Positions 43,641 to 53,699 of a DNA stretch of 64,000 bases are shown here, one piece after another. The translations under genes were made by a program, and so were the position numbers. The first letter of the stretch is position 1. Each line of letters begins with the position of its first letter. Below the pieces are notes generated by a model, which saw only the letters and a list, made by a program, of their open reading frames with translations, was not told where the DNA came from and did no database searches. The DNA is from Lunularia cruciata (taxonomy: Eukaryota; Streptophyta; Marchantiopsida; Lunulariales; Lunulariaceae): positions 40,610,001 through 40,674,000 of the forward strand of contig OX419757.1 in assembly GCA_948567375.1 (NCBI GenBank), read 5' to 3'.

Positions 43641-44923
43641 TATTAGATAACCTTCTGGCTTAGTTGCGTTTGACATTTCGGTAAGTGGATAGTGGTGTGT
43701 ATCGCTTCTACTAAAAGATGTATAATATAATATTCATTGAGACAAAGAAAAGAAGGCGACCGCGTAGGAAAGACGAAGGATGTGTTATTGAGACTGGTTC
43801 GAAAGTTTAGGGTAGGTTGACTTATTTGAACCGGAGTGAGCGCTGTAGGGTTTTTCAAGTGCTACGTAACTTTTATGTTTTAGGTTAGATCATTTGAATT
43901 TAGGAGAAGATGGGTGCTGTAGGGTTTTTCAAGTGCTACGTAAATTTTATGTTTTAATTTAGGAGAAGATTGCAAATATGGAGGAGAATTTTTTATGTCC
44001 AGAGAGTCATTAATTATGCTTTAATCTAGAGACACTTTCTTAATTTTTAATTGTTTTATTTACTTTTCTGTAAGGCAAGTTCCTTCTTTACTTGGTTCCT
44101 CTTGTATATGATTTTATTCTCATTGCTTGCATCTCTCTCTCTTTCTCCTTTATAAGGTGACTAAAAAGGAATAAGATAAGACAAAACTTAACACAAGTTA
44201 AATCAAATTGGAAATCTACTCATGAGTGATTAGTGCTCGATAAGATTTGAATATGAGTGAGGTGTGAAGCATCTAACAAGTTTAATGACCAATTAGTTCT
44301 ACGTGCAAAGGAACAATAATTGAAATTGATGATAGCAGATTAAAACTGCACTTGTCTACGATTGACATCTTAAAAGTCATGCACTTTAATGTTACATTCC
44401 TATTGTGTAAATAATTAGGTATATAAAATGAACTTCAAATTTTACTAGCCAAATTTAAATTTCATATTATTTAGATTTATTTTATGTATATTATTAGTAT
44501 TATTAGTATTATTAGTATTATTATTATTTAATCTTGGCCTCGATTTTCATACATCTTGATTTACAATTAAAATTATTACATTTTGATTTTACTTGTAAAG
44601 GTACAAATAATATAATATACTTTCTTTTTTTTGCTAATATTACTAAAGGTAGACTCAATCGTTGAGAAAGCTAAGATCTATCCTCATTACCTATATATTG
44701 TATTTTCAAATGCTAGAAAACTTAGACGATAACATAGTTAGTGGCACGGCAGGGAGTTCTCTAGCTTAGTCAATTAACTTAGCTGATGTACTTTTGTATC
44801 CATACAAAGACCTTATTCTAGCTGTTCCATAATTATAGGTAAATCAAAAGTTATATATATTATTTCTCTTAGTGAATGTCAGATAGATATATAAGATATT
44901 ATATTCTTATTCTTATTAAAATA

Positions 44924-44959
<36 letters not shown>

Positions 44960-45110
44960 TTTGGCTTCTAATTTAAGTAGAAAGAGAGCTCTCTCATTCA
45001 ATAATTTCAAAAATATATCAACTTTTATTGTTAACTATAAGTTCATTTCATCAATGTAAACTTTTTAAATATAATAATCTATGAACAATTGATAAGATAT
45101 GAACAACATA
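43641..45110. repeat. AT-rich DNA with a 9-bp ATTAGTATT array and a (TA)n tract
   Basis: A short duplication (gctgtagggtttttcaagtgctacgtaa) occurs at about 43843 and 43916. Repeats of ATTAGTATT lie at 44493-44529 and a 12-unit TA tract at 44931-44954. No coding feature is visible. Confidence 0.7.
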
Positions 45111-46260
45111 TTCATTCTTCAAATATCACAACAATCTCTTGGAGTTGAGCAATCTATGAAATTCTTGATCTCTTATTCATTTATCTTGATCTATTCATTG
45201 AACCTTGTGACCCAAAAGGTAACTTCTTTTCTCCTAAGTCACATTTTGATTTCTTAAAATAGAACTTTCACTTACATAAGCATTACAAAACACTTTGCCA
45301 AAATAAGCAAATTGCTCCTTTTTAATCTTGTAGTACCTTGAGAATGTCATAACAAATATGATAATATATCTATTTAGTAATCCATAGAGTACTTGATGCA
45401 TTTGATCCATGAACACTAAGAACACTAATTAGGCCAAAGGAAGAAAAATCTACTCAAAGTGTCCTTATCTTGTATAAAAGCTACCTTGGATACATCTTTG
45501 TAGTACAATGTGTTTACATACGTGAGGATCTAACTTGAATGAAGAATTTTACTCCACTTAATTGATCTAATAAATCATCAATTGATTCAAGGAATAAAAC
45601 TCTTCATTGTAAATTCATTCAATCTATATTAAAAGTACAAAATAAAACGCCATCATCTTTCTTTGGAACAAAAAACACAAGTACTAGCCAAAAGGAAGCA
45701 ATGTGTGTGATATAATCCTTGTGTAGTTACTTATATTTGTCATTTTTCTCAATCAAATTGATTATACAAACACCTAATCCAAAGTGTTCTTAGAATAATA
45801 TCATAATCTAAAGATAAAAATACAAAAATTATTTTGTTTATATACTCTTGTTTAATTTTGTGAAGTATTGGAGCAAGGATGTAAAGACCAAGTCACTTTC
45901 TTCTATTAATTATGTAAGAAAATATTTATTCATTGGTACACTAAAAGCACTAATATTCTTTGCAAAGTGTATTGACATGAAATTAAACTTTAAACTATCA
46001 CAATCCACCAAAATCTTACAAGGATGATTCCAAATCATATCATGAAGTTTACACAAATTTATGTATGTTGACCTCTTAATTCTATTAAAATTAATGATGA
46101 TTGATTGTTCTTATTTGGTATCAATATCCTTGATATTTACTTTATGTTTTGAGCTTCTATAATTAGTTGAGTGTATCTCTCGTGTGTTAAATAATTTGCA
46201 ATGCATGTCTGATTAGTAAGAGAATCATTCTCTAATTTGACATAGTTCTTACTTACCATT
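45111..46260 (-). pseudogene. Highly decayed family II RT fragment, minus strand
   Basis: The frame 45425-45234 reads VFMDQMHQVLYGLLNRY, matching [16 protein letters not shown] of element C RT. Around it, minus-strand phrases match the E and C codons for [10 protein letters not shown] (about 45560) and the pre-RT (about 45640-45720). Stops are very frequent. It is the oldest recognisable family II relic in the window apart from the fragment at 47090. Confidence 0.65.
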
Positions 46261-47089
46261 TGTAAGCAATTTTTATTAGATATTATAATTGAATCACTTC
46301 ATACAATATAGTTCCACAATGATTCATACAATATAGTTACACTATTATGGACCAAAATGTGCTATACAATTAAGGTACTCAAATCTCATTACCATTTACA
46401 TGACTTGTCCTAGTTGCTATAAGCATATTATGATTATCTCCATCTTTGTACATGACTTCAACCCATTTATTATGTCATCTAAGGCTTCTTCTTAATGAAT
46501 CTTCACAATCTATATAAGAATCTAAAATTAAACTATATAGCTTTTTTCCAAACCAATCTATTTTAACTTTGCAAGGTGATATTTTCCTTCTTTCATTTAT
46601 GACTTGAATATAGATGTGAATATTCTCATGAACTCTTGCCAAAACAAACCAATTTTGTCAATGTATTGTATTTTTTTTCTATACTTGACATATCTACCAT
46701 GACTTTTTAAAGCATTTTAGTTATTGACAAAAAAATAAATTTTGTGATCCTTATCTTGTATTTTACTACCTTTTAAGTATTTCTCATGATTGAATGAATG
46801 TTCTCAAATTATTTTATATAAAATCATAATATTTATGCTCAAAGTAACTGTGTTTTACTTCTTAACCATTAGCCTCACAACAAAGTTAACTTTCTAGCTA
46901 ATTTACTCTCTAGCAAAGTTACTTCTTAGACAAATACTTGACATCTTATACCTCATGTAAGTTTTTAGGTAAATTTAGGGTATTCCATTATTAAACATCT
47001 TATGCACTTTTTGAAAATCTTCTAAATGATTTAGTAATGATTTAAATGGAAAAATTATTATAATAAATTCCTATATTATTACATATCTA
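46261..47089. other. AT-rich DNA, nothing recognised
   Basis: No frame above 60 codons and no clear retroelement phrase. Probably retroelement remains beyond recognition. Confidence 0.35.
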
Positions 47090-47690
47090 TTACTTGTTTC
47101 CAAAGGAATGAGAACTACTTCAAAAGACCATTGATATAGTTTATAGAGCAAGGTTTCATCAAACATATAGTGTGGGCACTTATATTGTCCTCTAATGGAA
47201 GATGGTGGGCTTGATTTTGTAATGATTATCATGGATTGAATAAAATAAATAAACAATACTTACCCCTCATCTCTAATATATGATTCTCTTGACAAATTCA
47301 AAGGAGCTAAATGTAGTAAGTATTAGCAAATAGTTATATCCCTAGGAGATGTATCCATGATAACTTCATAGAATGTATGGACACTTTAAATTAACGGTCT
47401 TCTTTTTTGGCTTCATCAACATCCTTATAGTATTCATGGATCAATTGCATTGGAAACATAATGGACCTTTAAAAAAACATGTTTGTGGTGATTTCAAGAT
47501 AATGTTCCAATATGAAATAAGACATTGGGTAAGCTTACACTAGCAAAGTGTTTAGGTGATAATTCAATCAAAAACTCATTTGTAAGAAATAAAATGGAAA
47601 TTATTTTAATGATTACCTTTATGATGATTTACCAAGTTAGAAAATTTTACTTATGGTCCATACATATTATATTCATATTAGAGATCACTC
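47090..47690 (+). pseudogene. Highly decayed RT fragment, plus strand
   Basis: Plus-strand codons around 47145-47260 read as ...FIKH...WALILSSN...DYHGLN, corresponding to the RT fingers of element C. At 47402-47460, phrases for FFGFINIL and FMDQLHW match PFGLTNAP and FMDQMH. Orientation is opposite to the fragment at 45111-46260. Confidence 0.55.
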
Positions 47691-47945
47691 ACCAATCTCT
47701 TAAGCAATATCAAATGATATAAATTTTTATGAGATAATGATAAGAAGGCTAATATTCAATAATAGAAGAAATTAGTATCAAATTATCCAATCTTATAATT
47801 TAATGATCACAAATTGACTTATTCACCAATCTCTTAGGCAATTTTCAATGAAGTCAAATTCAATGAGAGAATGATGAGAAGGCTGATTTTCAATAATAGA
47901 AGAAATTGGTATCAAATTATCCAATCTTATAATTTAATGATCATT
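47690..47945 (+). repeat. Tandem duplication with a 134-bp period
   Basis: Caccaatctctta starts at 47690 and again at 47824; both units share aataatagaagaaatt and aattatccaatcttataattt with few differences. It lies just left of element C. Confidence 0.88.
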
Positions 47946-48046
47946 TGTTGTCTTATCAAGTTGATCTTGACACTTCTAATTTTCTTATTGGACTCCTATT
48001 ATTACAAGATTTTGTAGATTATTGAAAATTGATTGCCTTAATTATC

Positions 48047-48051
48047 ATAAG
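48047..48051. other. Target-site duplication of element C, left copy (ATAAG)
   Basis: ATAAG directly precedes the left LTR (48052) and is repeated exactly at 53695-53699 after the right LTR. Confidence 0.95.
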
Positions 48052-48121
48052 TGTAACAATATGGAGTTTAGTGACGAAGTTAGTTGGGCTTACGAAGTAG
48101 AGAATAAGACAAAATAGCCTA

Positions 48122-48343
48122 GAATATTCTAGAAGCATCTAAGAAGCTTCTTAGGAAGCTTCCCAACTAGTTAACTTGCGCCCTAAGCAGGTAGCTTCTA
48201 GAAGGAAGCTTCTAGAAGCTTCTAACTAGCTTAGCTTGCACGCCAAGTAGGCGGCTTCTAGAAGGAAGCTTCTTGAGAAGCTTCCTAGTTAACTTGGCTT
48301 GCACTCCAAGAAAGCGGCTCAAGGAAACTTCTTGAGAAGCTTC
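48122..48343 (+). promoter_or_regulatory. Array of nine GAAnnTTC palindromes (heat-shock-element-like) in the C LTR
   Basis: GAAnnTTC occurs at 48122, 48143, 48155, 48205, 48215, 48265, 48277, 48324 and 48336. Eight form four pairs whose members are 10-12 bp apart, and the pairs recur every 59-62 bp. At 48204-48223 the pair is a perfect four-unit nGAAnnTTCnnGAAnnTTCn site, the consensus bound by heat-shock factor trimers. The last palindrome ends 20 bp before the TATA box. All nine are retained in the right LTR. Function is inferred from the motif only. Confidence 0.7.
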
Positions 48344-48362
48344 AAGGGTCTTGTATGCTACC

Positions 48363-48370
48363 TATAAATA
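48363..48370 (+). promoter_or_regulatory. TATA box of the C LTR promoter
   Basis: TATAAATA sits 20 bp downstream of the palindrome array and about 110 bp before the LTR end. This predicts transcription start near 48395-48400. It is also present in the right LTR (about 53583) and in G (about 59660). Confidence 0.75.
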
Positions 48371-48475
48371 CCAAGGCCAAAGCTCATGCTAGGCATTCGG
48401 AGTTTTCCCTCATTCAAGTGTCCCAATGTGAGCTTCCATTCTCCTATTTCTCTCCTCGGTTTCGGTCTTTTACAT

Positions 48476-48487
48476 TGGTATCAGAGT
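48476..48487 (+). other. Primer-binding site (initiator tRNA-Met type) of element C
   Basis: TGGTATCAGAGT begins two bases after the LTR end and matches the usual plant TGGTATCAGAGC site in all but the last base. Element G at 59774 has the full TGGTATCAGAGC. Confidence 0.88.
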
Positions 48488-48496
48488 AGGAATGGT

Positions 48497-48712
48497 ATGG
48501 ATGGAATTTATGGACCACCAAATCCACTTCCGCCAAACCATTGGGACTTTCATGTCCAGATATTACCAAAGCATCGTTTCACACAATTCATCACCTCACG
48601 CTTTAGGCAGGATTTTCTACATATGATCACCGTGTCAGAGGAACCCTTGATACTTCCAGTTGTAACTTATGGAGAACGGTGGACGTGTTGTATCTATGTG
48701 TTAATCAACTAG
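48497..48712 (+). CDS. Leader ORF of element C (71 aa), upstream of gag
   Basis: ATG at 48497 opens a 71-codon frame (MDGIYGPPNP...LILPVVTYGERWTC...LIN) ending in TAG 48710-48712. It is in the same frame as gag but separated by that TAG and a second TAG (48725-48727). The same ORF start and end wording occur in G (59795-60009) and F (about 54740-54950), and a related end is seen in family I (9141-8920). It could be an independent leader protein or, if the TAGs were once CAG, the N-terminal domain of gag. No known domain recognised. Confidence 0.5.
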   Translation: MDGIYGPPNPLPPNHWDFHVQILPKHRFTQFITSRFRQDFLHMITVSEEPLILPVVTYGERWTCCIYVLIN

Positions 48713-48745
48713 ATAAATTGCGGGTAGTGGAATAGAGTAGTAGCG

Positions 48746-49675
48746 ATGGCGGCAATACCGGATGTTATCCTTGCAATGCAACAACAAATCGAGCATCTTA
48801 CTCGATTGTTGGATGAATGAGACCAGCAACGACGAGAATAGATAGACAGAGCGCCAATTCGAGATGGAGAAGATCACATTCGATTTCCGAAACCCAAGGT
48901 GTTTGAAGGCAAGAATCTTCCAGGCACAATGGAGAATTTTTTGTTTGACTATGAACGTTACTTTGAAGCCACCAATCTTCAAGACGAGCGGAAACAAATT
49001 CTCTTGGCTTCTAGCCAGTTGGATGGAGTGGCAAAACTTTGGTGGCGATTCCGAGTAGAAAGAGCTGAACGACAAATTGTTACACCCATTTTTACAAGGA
49101 CAGAATTCAAGGATGCAATACTTGGTCGATTTCAGACTATAAATGCCACCCGAGCTGCACAAGATAAATTGGCGGAGTTGAGGCAGATTGGCTTAGTGAG
49201 AAGCTACATCACACAATTTCAGAATATCATCATGCAAATTCCAGATATCCAAGAAGGTGAAGTTCTGGATCGATTTGTGCGAGGATTGAAGTCACGAACC
49301 AGATTGGAGGTGACCATGCGAGAGCCACAGAATATAGAACAAGCCATGCAATTGGCTGAGCATTTTGATTCCTTAGTTGCGACAACTTGGTCTTGACCTT
49401 GACCTACACAAAACCCACCAGTACCACGAGTGGAAGAACCGGTACCAATGGAGATTGATGTTATCCAACAAAGACCACTTGGCACAGCAGATAGAGACAG
49501 ATTATGACAAAATGGAGGTTGTTTCTATTGTCGCCAGTTGGGGCATCGCATTGCTGAATGTCCACTCAAGAATGGACGACCTCGACAAGTTGCCCAAGTG
49601 GAGGTTGTGGAGCGGAATGATCAGGGAAACGAGGAATCCCAATAGGAGATTTCGAGCCGCCTACTGGGAGCTTGA
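48746..49675 (+). pseudogene. Element C gag with CCHC zinc knuckle (carries premature stops)
   Basis: ATG 48746 opens gag (MAAIPDVILAMQQQIEHL...). The capsid part reads FPKPKVFEGKNLPGTMENF, KLWWRFRVERAE, SYITQFQNIIMQI. The knuckle CFYCRQLGHRIAEC (C-X2-C-X4-H-X4-C) is at 49520-49561. In-frame stops at 48818, 48839, 49394, 49400 and 49505 are each one transition from a sense codon; at 49505 element G still has TGG. The frame closes at TAG 49643 or TGA 49673. Gag would form the particle shell and bind RNA. It overlaps pol by 55 nt. Confidence 0.85.
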
Positions 49676-49702
49676 TTAGTTCCAATGGGATTGAAGGCTC
49701 GA
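49624..49702 (+). promoter_or_regulatory. Predicted -1 ribosomal frameshift signal (slippery heptamer plus H-type pseudoknot) at the gag-pol junction
   Basis: The slippery site G-GGA-AAC is at 49624-49630 in the correct gag frame, so a -1 slip puts ribosomes in the pol frame. A 6-nt spacer (49631-49636) leads to stem 1: 49637-49646 with 49660-49669, 9 of 10 paired (A49642 against C49664 fails). Seven loop bases (49652-49658, tcgagcc) pair perfectly with 49696-49702 (ggctcga). The gag stop TAG (49643) lies in stem 1. The known rules for retroviral -1 signals (X-XXY-YYZ, 5-9 nt spacer, pseudoknot) are all met. Function is inferred. Confidence 0.82.
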
Positions 49703-50108
49703 CCTATGCAAGTTTTCTTTACTTGCAAGGTATGATATCTAATCGGGGTTGTAGAATTTTGGTTGATTCTGGAAGTTCACAGAATTGCATGTCTATGCAA
49801 GTAGCAAAGGAATTGGGTATTCCTATCAAGCCAGTGATTGGAAGTAGTTTGATGATGGTGGATGGTAGAAAGAGTTCTACATTCCGCACCTTGCATCCTG
49901 TTACCTTCAAGATTGGGAAGGAGTATTTGGAGTGTATGAGGTTTGTAGTGGCACCTCTACACTATGATATCATTCTGGGTCTACCTTGGCTTGAATGTCA
50001 TAAGGTTCAATTTGATTGGACCCGACACCAAATTCAAGTACAACACCAAGGTAGGAATTTCCGATTAGGTTGTCTGGCACCTCTGAGTAAGACACCTAAG
50101 AATAGTCA

Positions 50109-50288
50109 GTCCCAAGATGGGAAGTTTGTCGAGAAGGTAGCCATAGAGCAAATCTGGAAGGGAGATGAGTCCCAAGATGGGAAGTTTGCCAGGAAGGCAA
50201 CCGTGGAGCAAGCTCGGAAGAGAGATGAGTCCCTAGAAGGGAAGTTTGTTAATGAAGCAGCCATAGAGCAAGCTTTGGAGGAAGATAA
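50109..50288 (+). repeat. Three tandem 60-bp units coding 20-residue repeats in the protease-RT linker of element C
   Basis: Units at 50109, 50169 and 50229 each read as S-Q/L-D/E-GKF...A-x-EQ...DE/K, in the pol frame. Element G has three units (about 61389-61568); E has one. The exact 60-bp period keeps the reading frame. Confidence 0.93.
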
Positions 50289-53259
50289 GTCTGTATTTGC
50301 GGTGTGGATAAAGCCGATTGCACAAGAACAATCTGAGGAGGGCCAAGTGTCGCATCAAGCGACGGTTGATCGGATAGTTCAAGAGTTTGCAAATGTGTTT
50401 TCGGATGATCTGCCAAAGGGATTACCCTCTGATTGAGGTATGCCCTTCAAGATCGAGTTATTGCCAGGGAGTACTCCAATGAGTAGACCAATCTATCGGC
50501 TCTCACCAAAGGAGTTGGAGGAGTTGCGAACAACACTTACAGAGTTGTTGGAGAAGGATTTCATACGACATAGTACCTCTCCTTGGGGAGCACCGGTACT
50601 ATTTGTTCCAAAGAAGGATGGAGGACTTCGTTTCTGTATTGATTACCGTGGGCTCAATAAGCAAACTATGAAGAATGCATATCCCTTGCCTTGGATCGAT
50701 GACTTGCTTGATCAATTAAGTGGAGCACGATACTTTTCCAAGCTAGATCTTTGTAGCGGCTATTGGCAAATTCCTATTGAAGGAGAGGACGTGAAAAAGA
50801 CTGCCTTTCGTACAAGGTATGGACATTTTGAGTGGAGAGTTCTACCTTTCGGACTCACTAATGCTCCAGCAGTCTTCATGGATCAGATGCATCGGGTGTT
50901 GGAGGGGCTATTGGATCAGTCTGTGGTAGTGTTCTTAGATGATATCTTAATCTATAGTAGGACAGAGGCAGAACACATGAAGCATGTGCGAGAAGTCCTA
51001 AGACGACTACGACAGTGGAAATTTTATTGCAAGAAGTCAAAGTGTGCTTTTTGGCAGAAGGAGGTTACCTTCTTGGGTCATAAGATCTCATCAGAGGGGA
51101 TCAAGATGGAAGAAGAGAAGATCAAGGCCATTATTGATTGGCCTACCCCGAAGGATGCTACCGAAGTACGAGCATTCAACGGATTGGCCAGTTTTTACCG
51201 ACGGTTCATCCACTATTATGCTCACGTGGCTGCACCATTGACTGACCTCTTGGGAAAGAACTCAAGCTTCCAATGGACCACCAAGCATGAAGAAGCATTC
51301 CAGAAGTTAAAGCATATGGTGTCTTCAAGACCCATTCTTCAACCATATGATCCTCAACTACCTTGTGTGGTTGATTTTGATGCTTCTAACTTTGCAATTG
51401 GAGCTGTGTTGCAACAAGAATTTCCAGATGGACTACATCTTATTGCCTTTGTGTCTCGCCGACTAAATACAACTGAAAGAAATTACTCTGCTTGAGATCG
51501 GGAACAACTTGCAATGGTGTATGCCACCAAGGTATGGAGGCATTATCTCTTGGGGAAACAAGTGATCATGCAAACTGATCACAAGCCATTGTTGCAGACC
51601 TTACACCTAGAGCACATGAAGAGTCGACATCATCGATGGGAAGAGCAACTCCAATTGTTCGACATCAAACTTGAGTACAAACCAGGTCGGTTCCATGTCA
51701 TCCCTGATGCTCTATCACGACGCCCTGATTTGAAGTCTCTTCCTCTCGTCGCGGCAGCAATTACGACGGTGTCAATTGATCCCAAGATTCATAACGAGTT
51801 TTGGTTAGCCCTACAGCAAGATCCCTTCTTCCAAATGGTACACGGTCGTCTAACAGCACGCGACAAGGAGTACAACACCTTCTCCTTCAAGGAAGGCCTT
51901 TTATTCCATGCAGACCAGATCTATGTTCCAACCAAAGGAGATCTTTGACTTGTGCGCCTTCAAGAAGCCCATGATTTACCAATAGTTGGTCATATGGGAG
52001 TGGACAAGACCTTGGGCACCCTCCAACGCCAATGCTGGTGGCCCAACATGACACAAGATGTTCGAGACTTTGTCCGATCATGTGAGAGTTGCCAACGGAA
52101 CAAGGCCAGCAACCAAAAGCCGAGTGGACTCCTTCAACCACTTGCCATTCCATCCGCTCGTTGGGAGCATGTGAGCTTGGATCTCATCACATCCTTGCCA
52201 AAGACAAAACAAGGACACACCGTAATTGTGGTGTTTGTGGATAAGCTTAGTAAGCAAATCCACTTGGCACCAACCTGTGATACCATGGATGCTCCAACCT
52301 TAGCGCAAATCTACTTTGACAATGTCTTCAAGCATCATGGGATGCCACGTGTACTCATCTCCGACCGTGATCCTCAATTTACCGGGAAGTTTTGGCAATC
52401 ACTCTTCCAAATACTCGGCACCAAGCTTGCTTTGTCCACGGCCTATCATCCTTAAACTGATGGACAAACCGAACGCGCCAATCGTACATTGGAGGATATG
52501 TTGCGGGCCTTTGTCAATGTCCACCATACCAACTGGGATGAATGTCTTGCAGCTGTAGAATTTGCCTACAACAATTCCAAACAGGCAAGCACTGGATTTT
52601 CTCCCTTCTTTCTCAATTTTGGCCAAGATCCGCTTGTTCCATATTCTCTTCTTGCTCCCCCTCCCTCTTAGGTTCCTCATACTTCTACATTCTTGAACAC
52701 TATATCCCAATCTCTCCAACAAGCCAAATCTCACCTCCTTGTTGCTCAGAATTGCCAAAAACAATATGCAGACCATCATCGTCGTGATCTCACCTTTGAA
52801 GTTGGTGATAAAGTCATGCTATCCTCTAGTAACCTCCCTCTCCCACTTGATACCCAAGTTCGTAAACTTGCTCCTAATTGGATAGGACCCTTTGATATCA
52901 CCCACATTATCTCTCATGTTGCTTATCGTCTTGCCTTACCTTGTGACATGCATATCCATCCTGTCTTTCATATTTCCAAGTTGAAACCCTTTGTTCCTAA
53001 CCCTTCTTCCTTTTCCTCTCGAGTCCAACCTCCCCCTCTTCCTGTCCCTATCAATGATCATGAGGAGTACGAAGTTGATTGTATCCTTGCGCGTTGCCAT
53101 ATTCAACGAGGCCGTCACCAACATACGGAGTACAAGGTCCTTTGGAAAGGGTATCCCCTTCATGATGCTACATGGGAACCTCTTTCTCACCTCTAGAATG
53201 CACAAATGGCCATCAAGGAATTTGAAGCTTCACTGGCGACGAGGACGTCACCAACTAGC

Positions 53260-53271
53260 GGCGGGGGAATA
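53260..53271 (+). other. Polypurine tract of element C
   Basis: GGCGGGGGAATA immediately precedes the right LTR and would prime plus-strand DNA synthesis. Element E has ...tgggggaata at the same place (minus strand near 19538-19550). Confidence 0.85.
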
Positions 53272-53694
53272 TGTAACAATATGGAGTTTAGTGACAAAGT
53301 TAGTTGGGCTTACGAAGTAGAGAATAAGACAAAATAGCCTAGAATATTCTAGAAGCATCTAAGAAGCTTCTTAGGAAGCTTCCCAACTAGTTAACTTGCG
53401 CCCTAAGTAGGTAGTTTCTAGAAGGAAGCTTCTAGAAGCTTCTAACTAGCTTAGCTTGCACGCCAAGTAGGCGGCTTCTAGAAGGAAGCTTCTTGAGAAG
53501 CTTCCTAGTTAACTTGGCTTGCACTCCAAGAAAGCGGCTCAAGGAAACTTCTTGAGAAGCTTCAAGGGTCTTGTATGCTACCTATAAATACCAAGGCCAA
53601 AGCTCATGCTAGGCATTCGGAGTTTTCCCTCATTCAAGTGTCCCAATGTGAGCTTCCATTCTCCTATTTCTCTCCTCGGTTTTGGTCTTTTACA
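53272..53694 (+). repeat. Element C 3' LTR (423 bp)
   Basis: Starts tgtaacaat at 53272 and ends tttaca at 53694, followed by the ATAAG duplication. It retains all nine GAAnnTTC palindromes and the TATA box. Confidence 0.97.
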
Positions 53695-53699
53695 ATAAG
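53695..53699. other. Target-site duplication of element C, right copy (ATAAG)
   Basis: Exact repeat of 48047-48051, adjoining the right LTR. Confidence 0.95.

Larger units (their letters stand above)
48052..48474 (+). repeat. Element C 5' LTR (423 bp)
   Basis: It differs from the right LTR only at gacGaag/gacAaag, aagCag/aagTag, gtagCttc/gtagTttc and tttCgg/tttTgg. The right LTR carries A or T each time, as expected from cytosine deamination. U3 has a repeated module with paired GAAnnTTC palindromes, then a TATA box at 48363. Confidence 0.97.
49621..53196 (+). pseudogene. Element C pol: protease, RT, RNase H, integrase, chromodomain (one frame, five premature stops)
   Basis: The -1 frame opens at 49621 and runs without indels to 53196. 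Protease: ILVDSGSSQNC (active-site Asp at 49765) and ILGLPWLECH. A linker with three 20-residue repeats (50109-50288) follows. RT: FLDD at 50932-50943. RNase [16 protein letters not shown] near 51374. Integrase: HHCC module 51960-52110, then Asp 52180, Asp 52363, Glu 52471 (D-X60-D-X35-E). Chromodomain: 53068-53193. Stops at 50434, 51493, 51946, 52453 and 52669, and the closing TAG 53194, are all single-transition changes (for example E has CGA at 50434 and TGG at 51493; G has CAA at 52453). If 53194 was a Gln codon, pol would read into the LTR. Confidence 0.92.
48052..53694 (+). mobile_element. Element C: structurally complete young Ty3/gypsy chromovirus (family II), 5643 bp
   Basis: Two 423-bp LTRs with tgtaac...tttaca ends differ at only 4 positions (about 0.95%), all transitions, and a perfect ATAAG duplication flanks them. 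Inside are a primer site tggtatcagagt (48476), leader ORF, gag with CCHC knuckle, protease, RT, RNase H, DD35E integrase, chromodomain and a purine tract before the right LTR. Pol stays in a single frame from protease to chromodomain without any indel, with five premature stops before the final TAG. Gag and pol are joined by a predicted -1 frameshift. It is the best copy of the family here but, with stops, is not autonomous as it stands. Confidence 0.97.
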
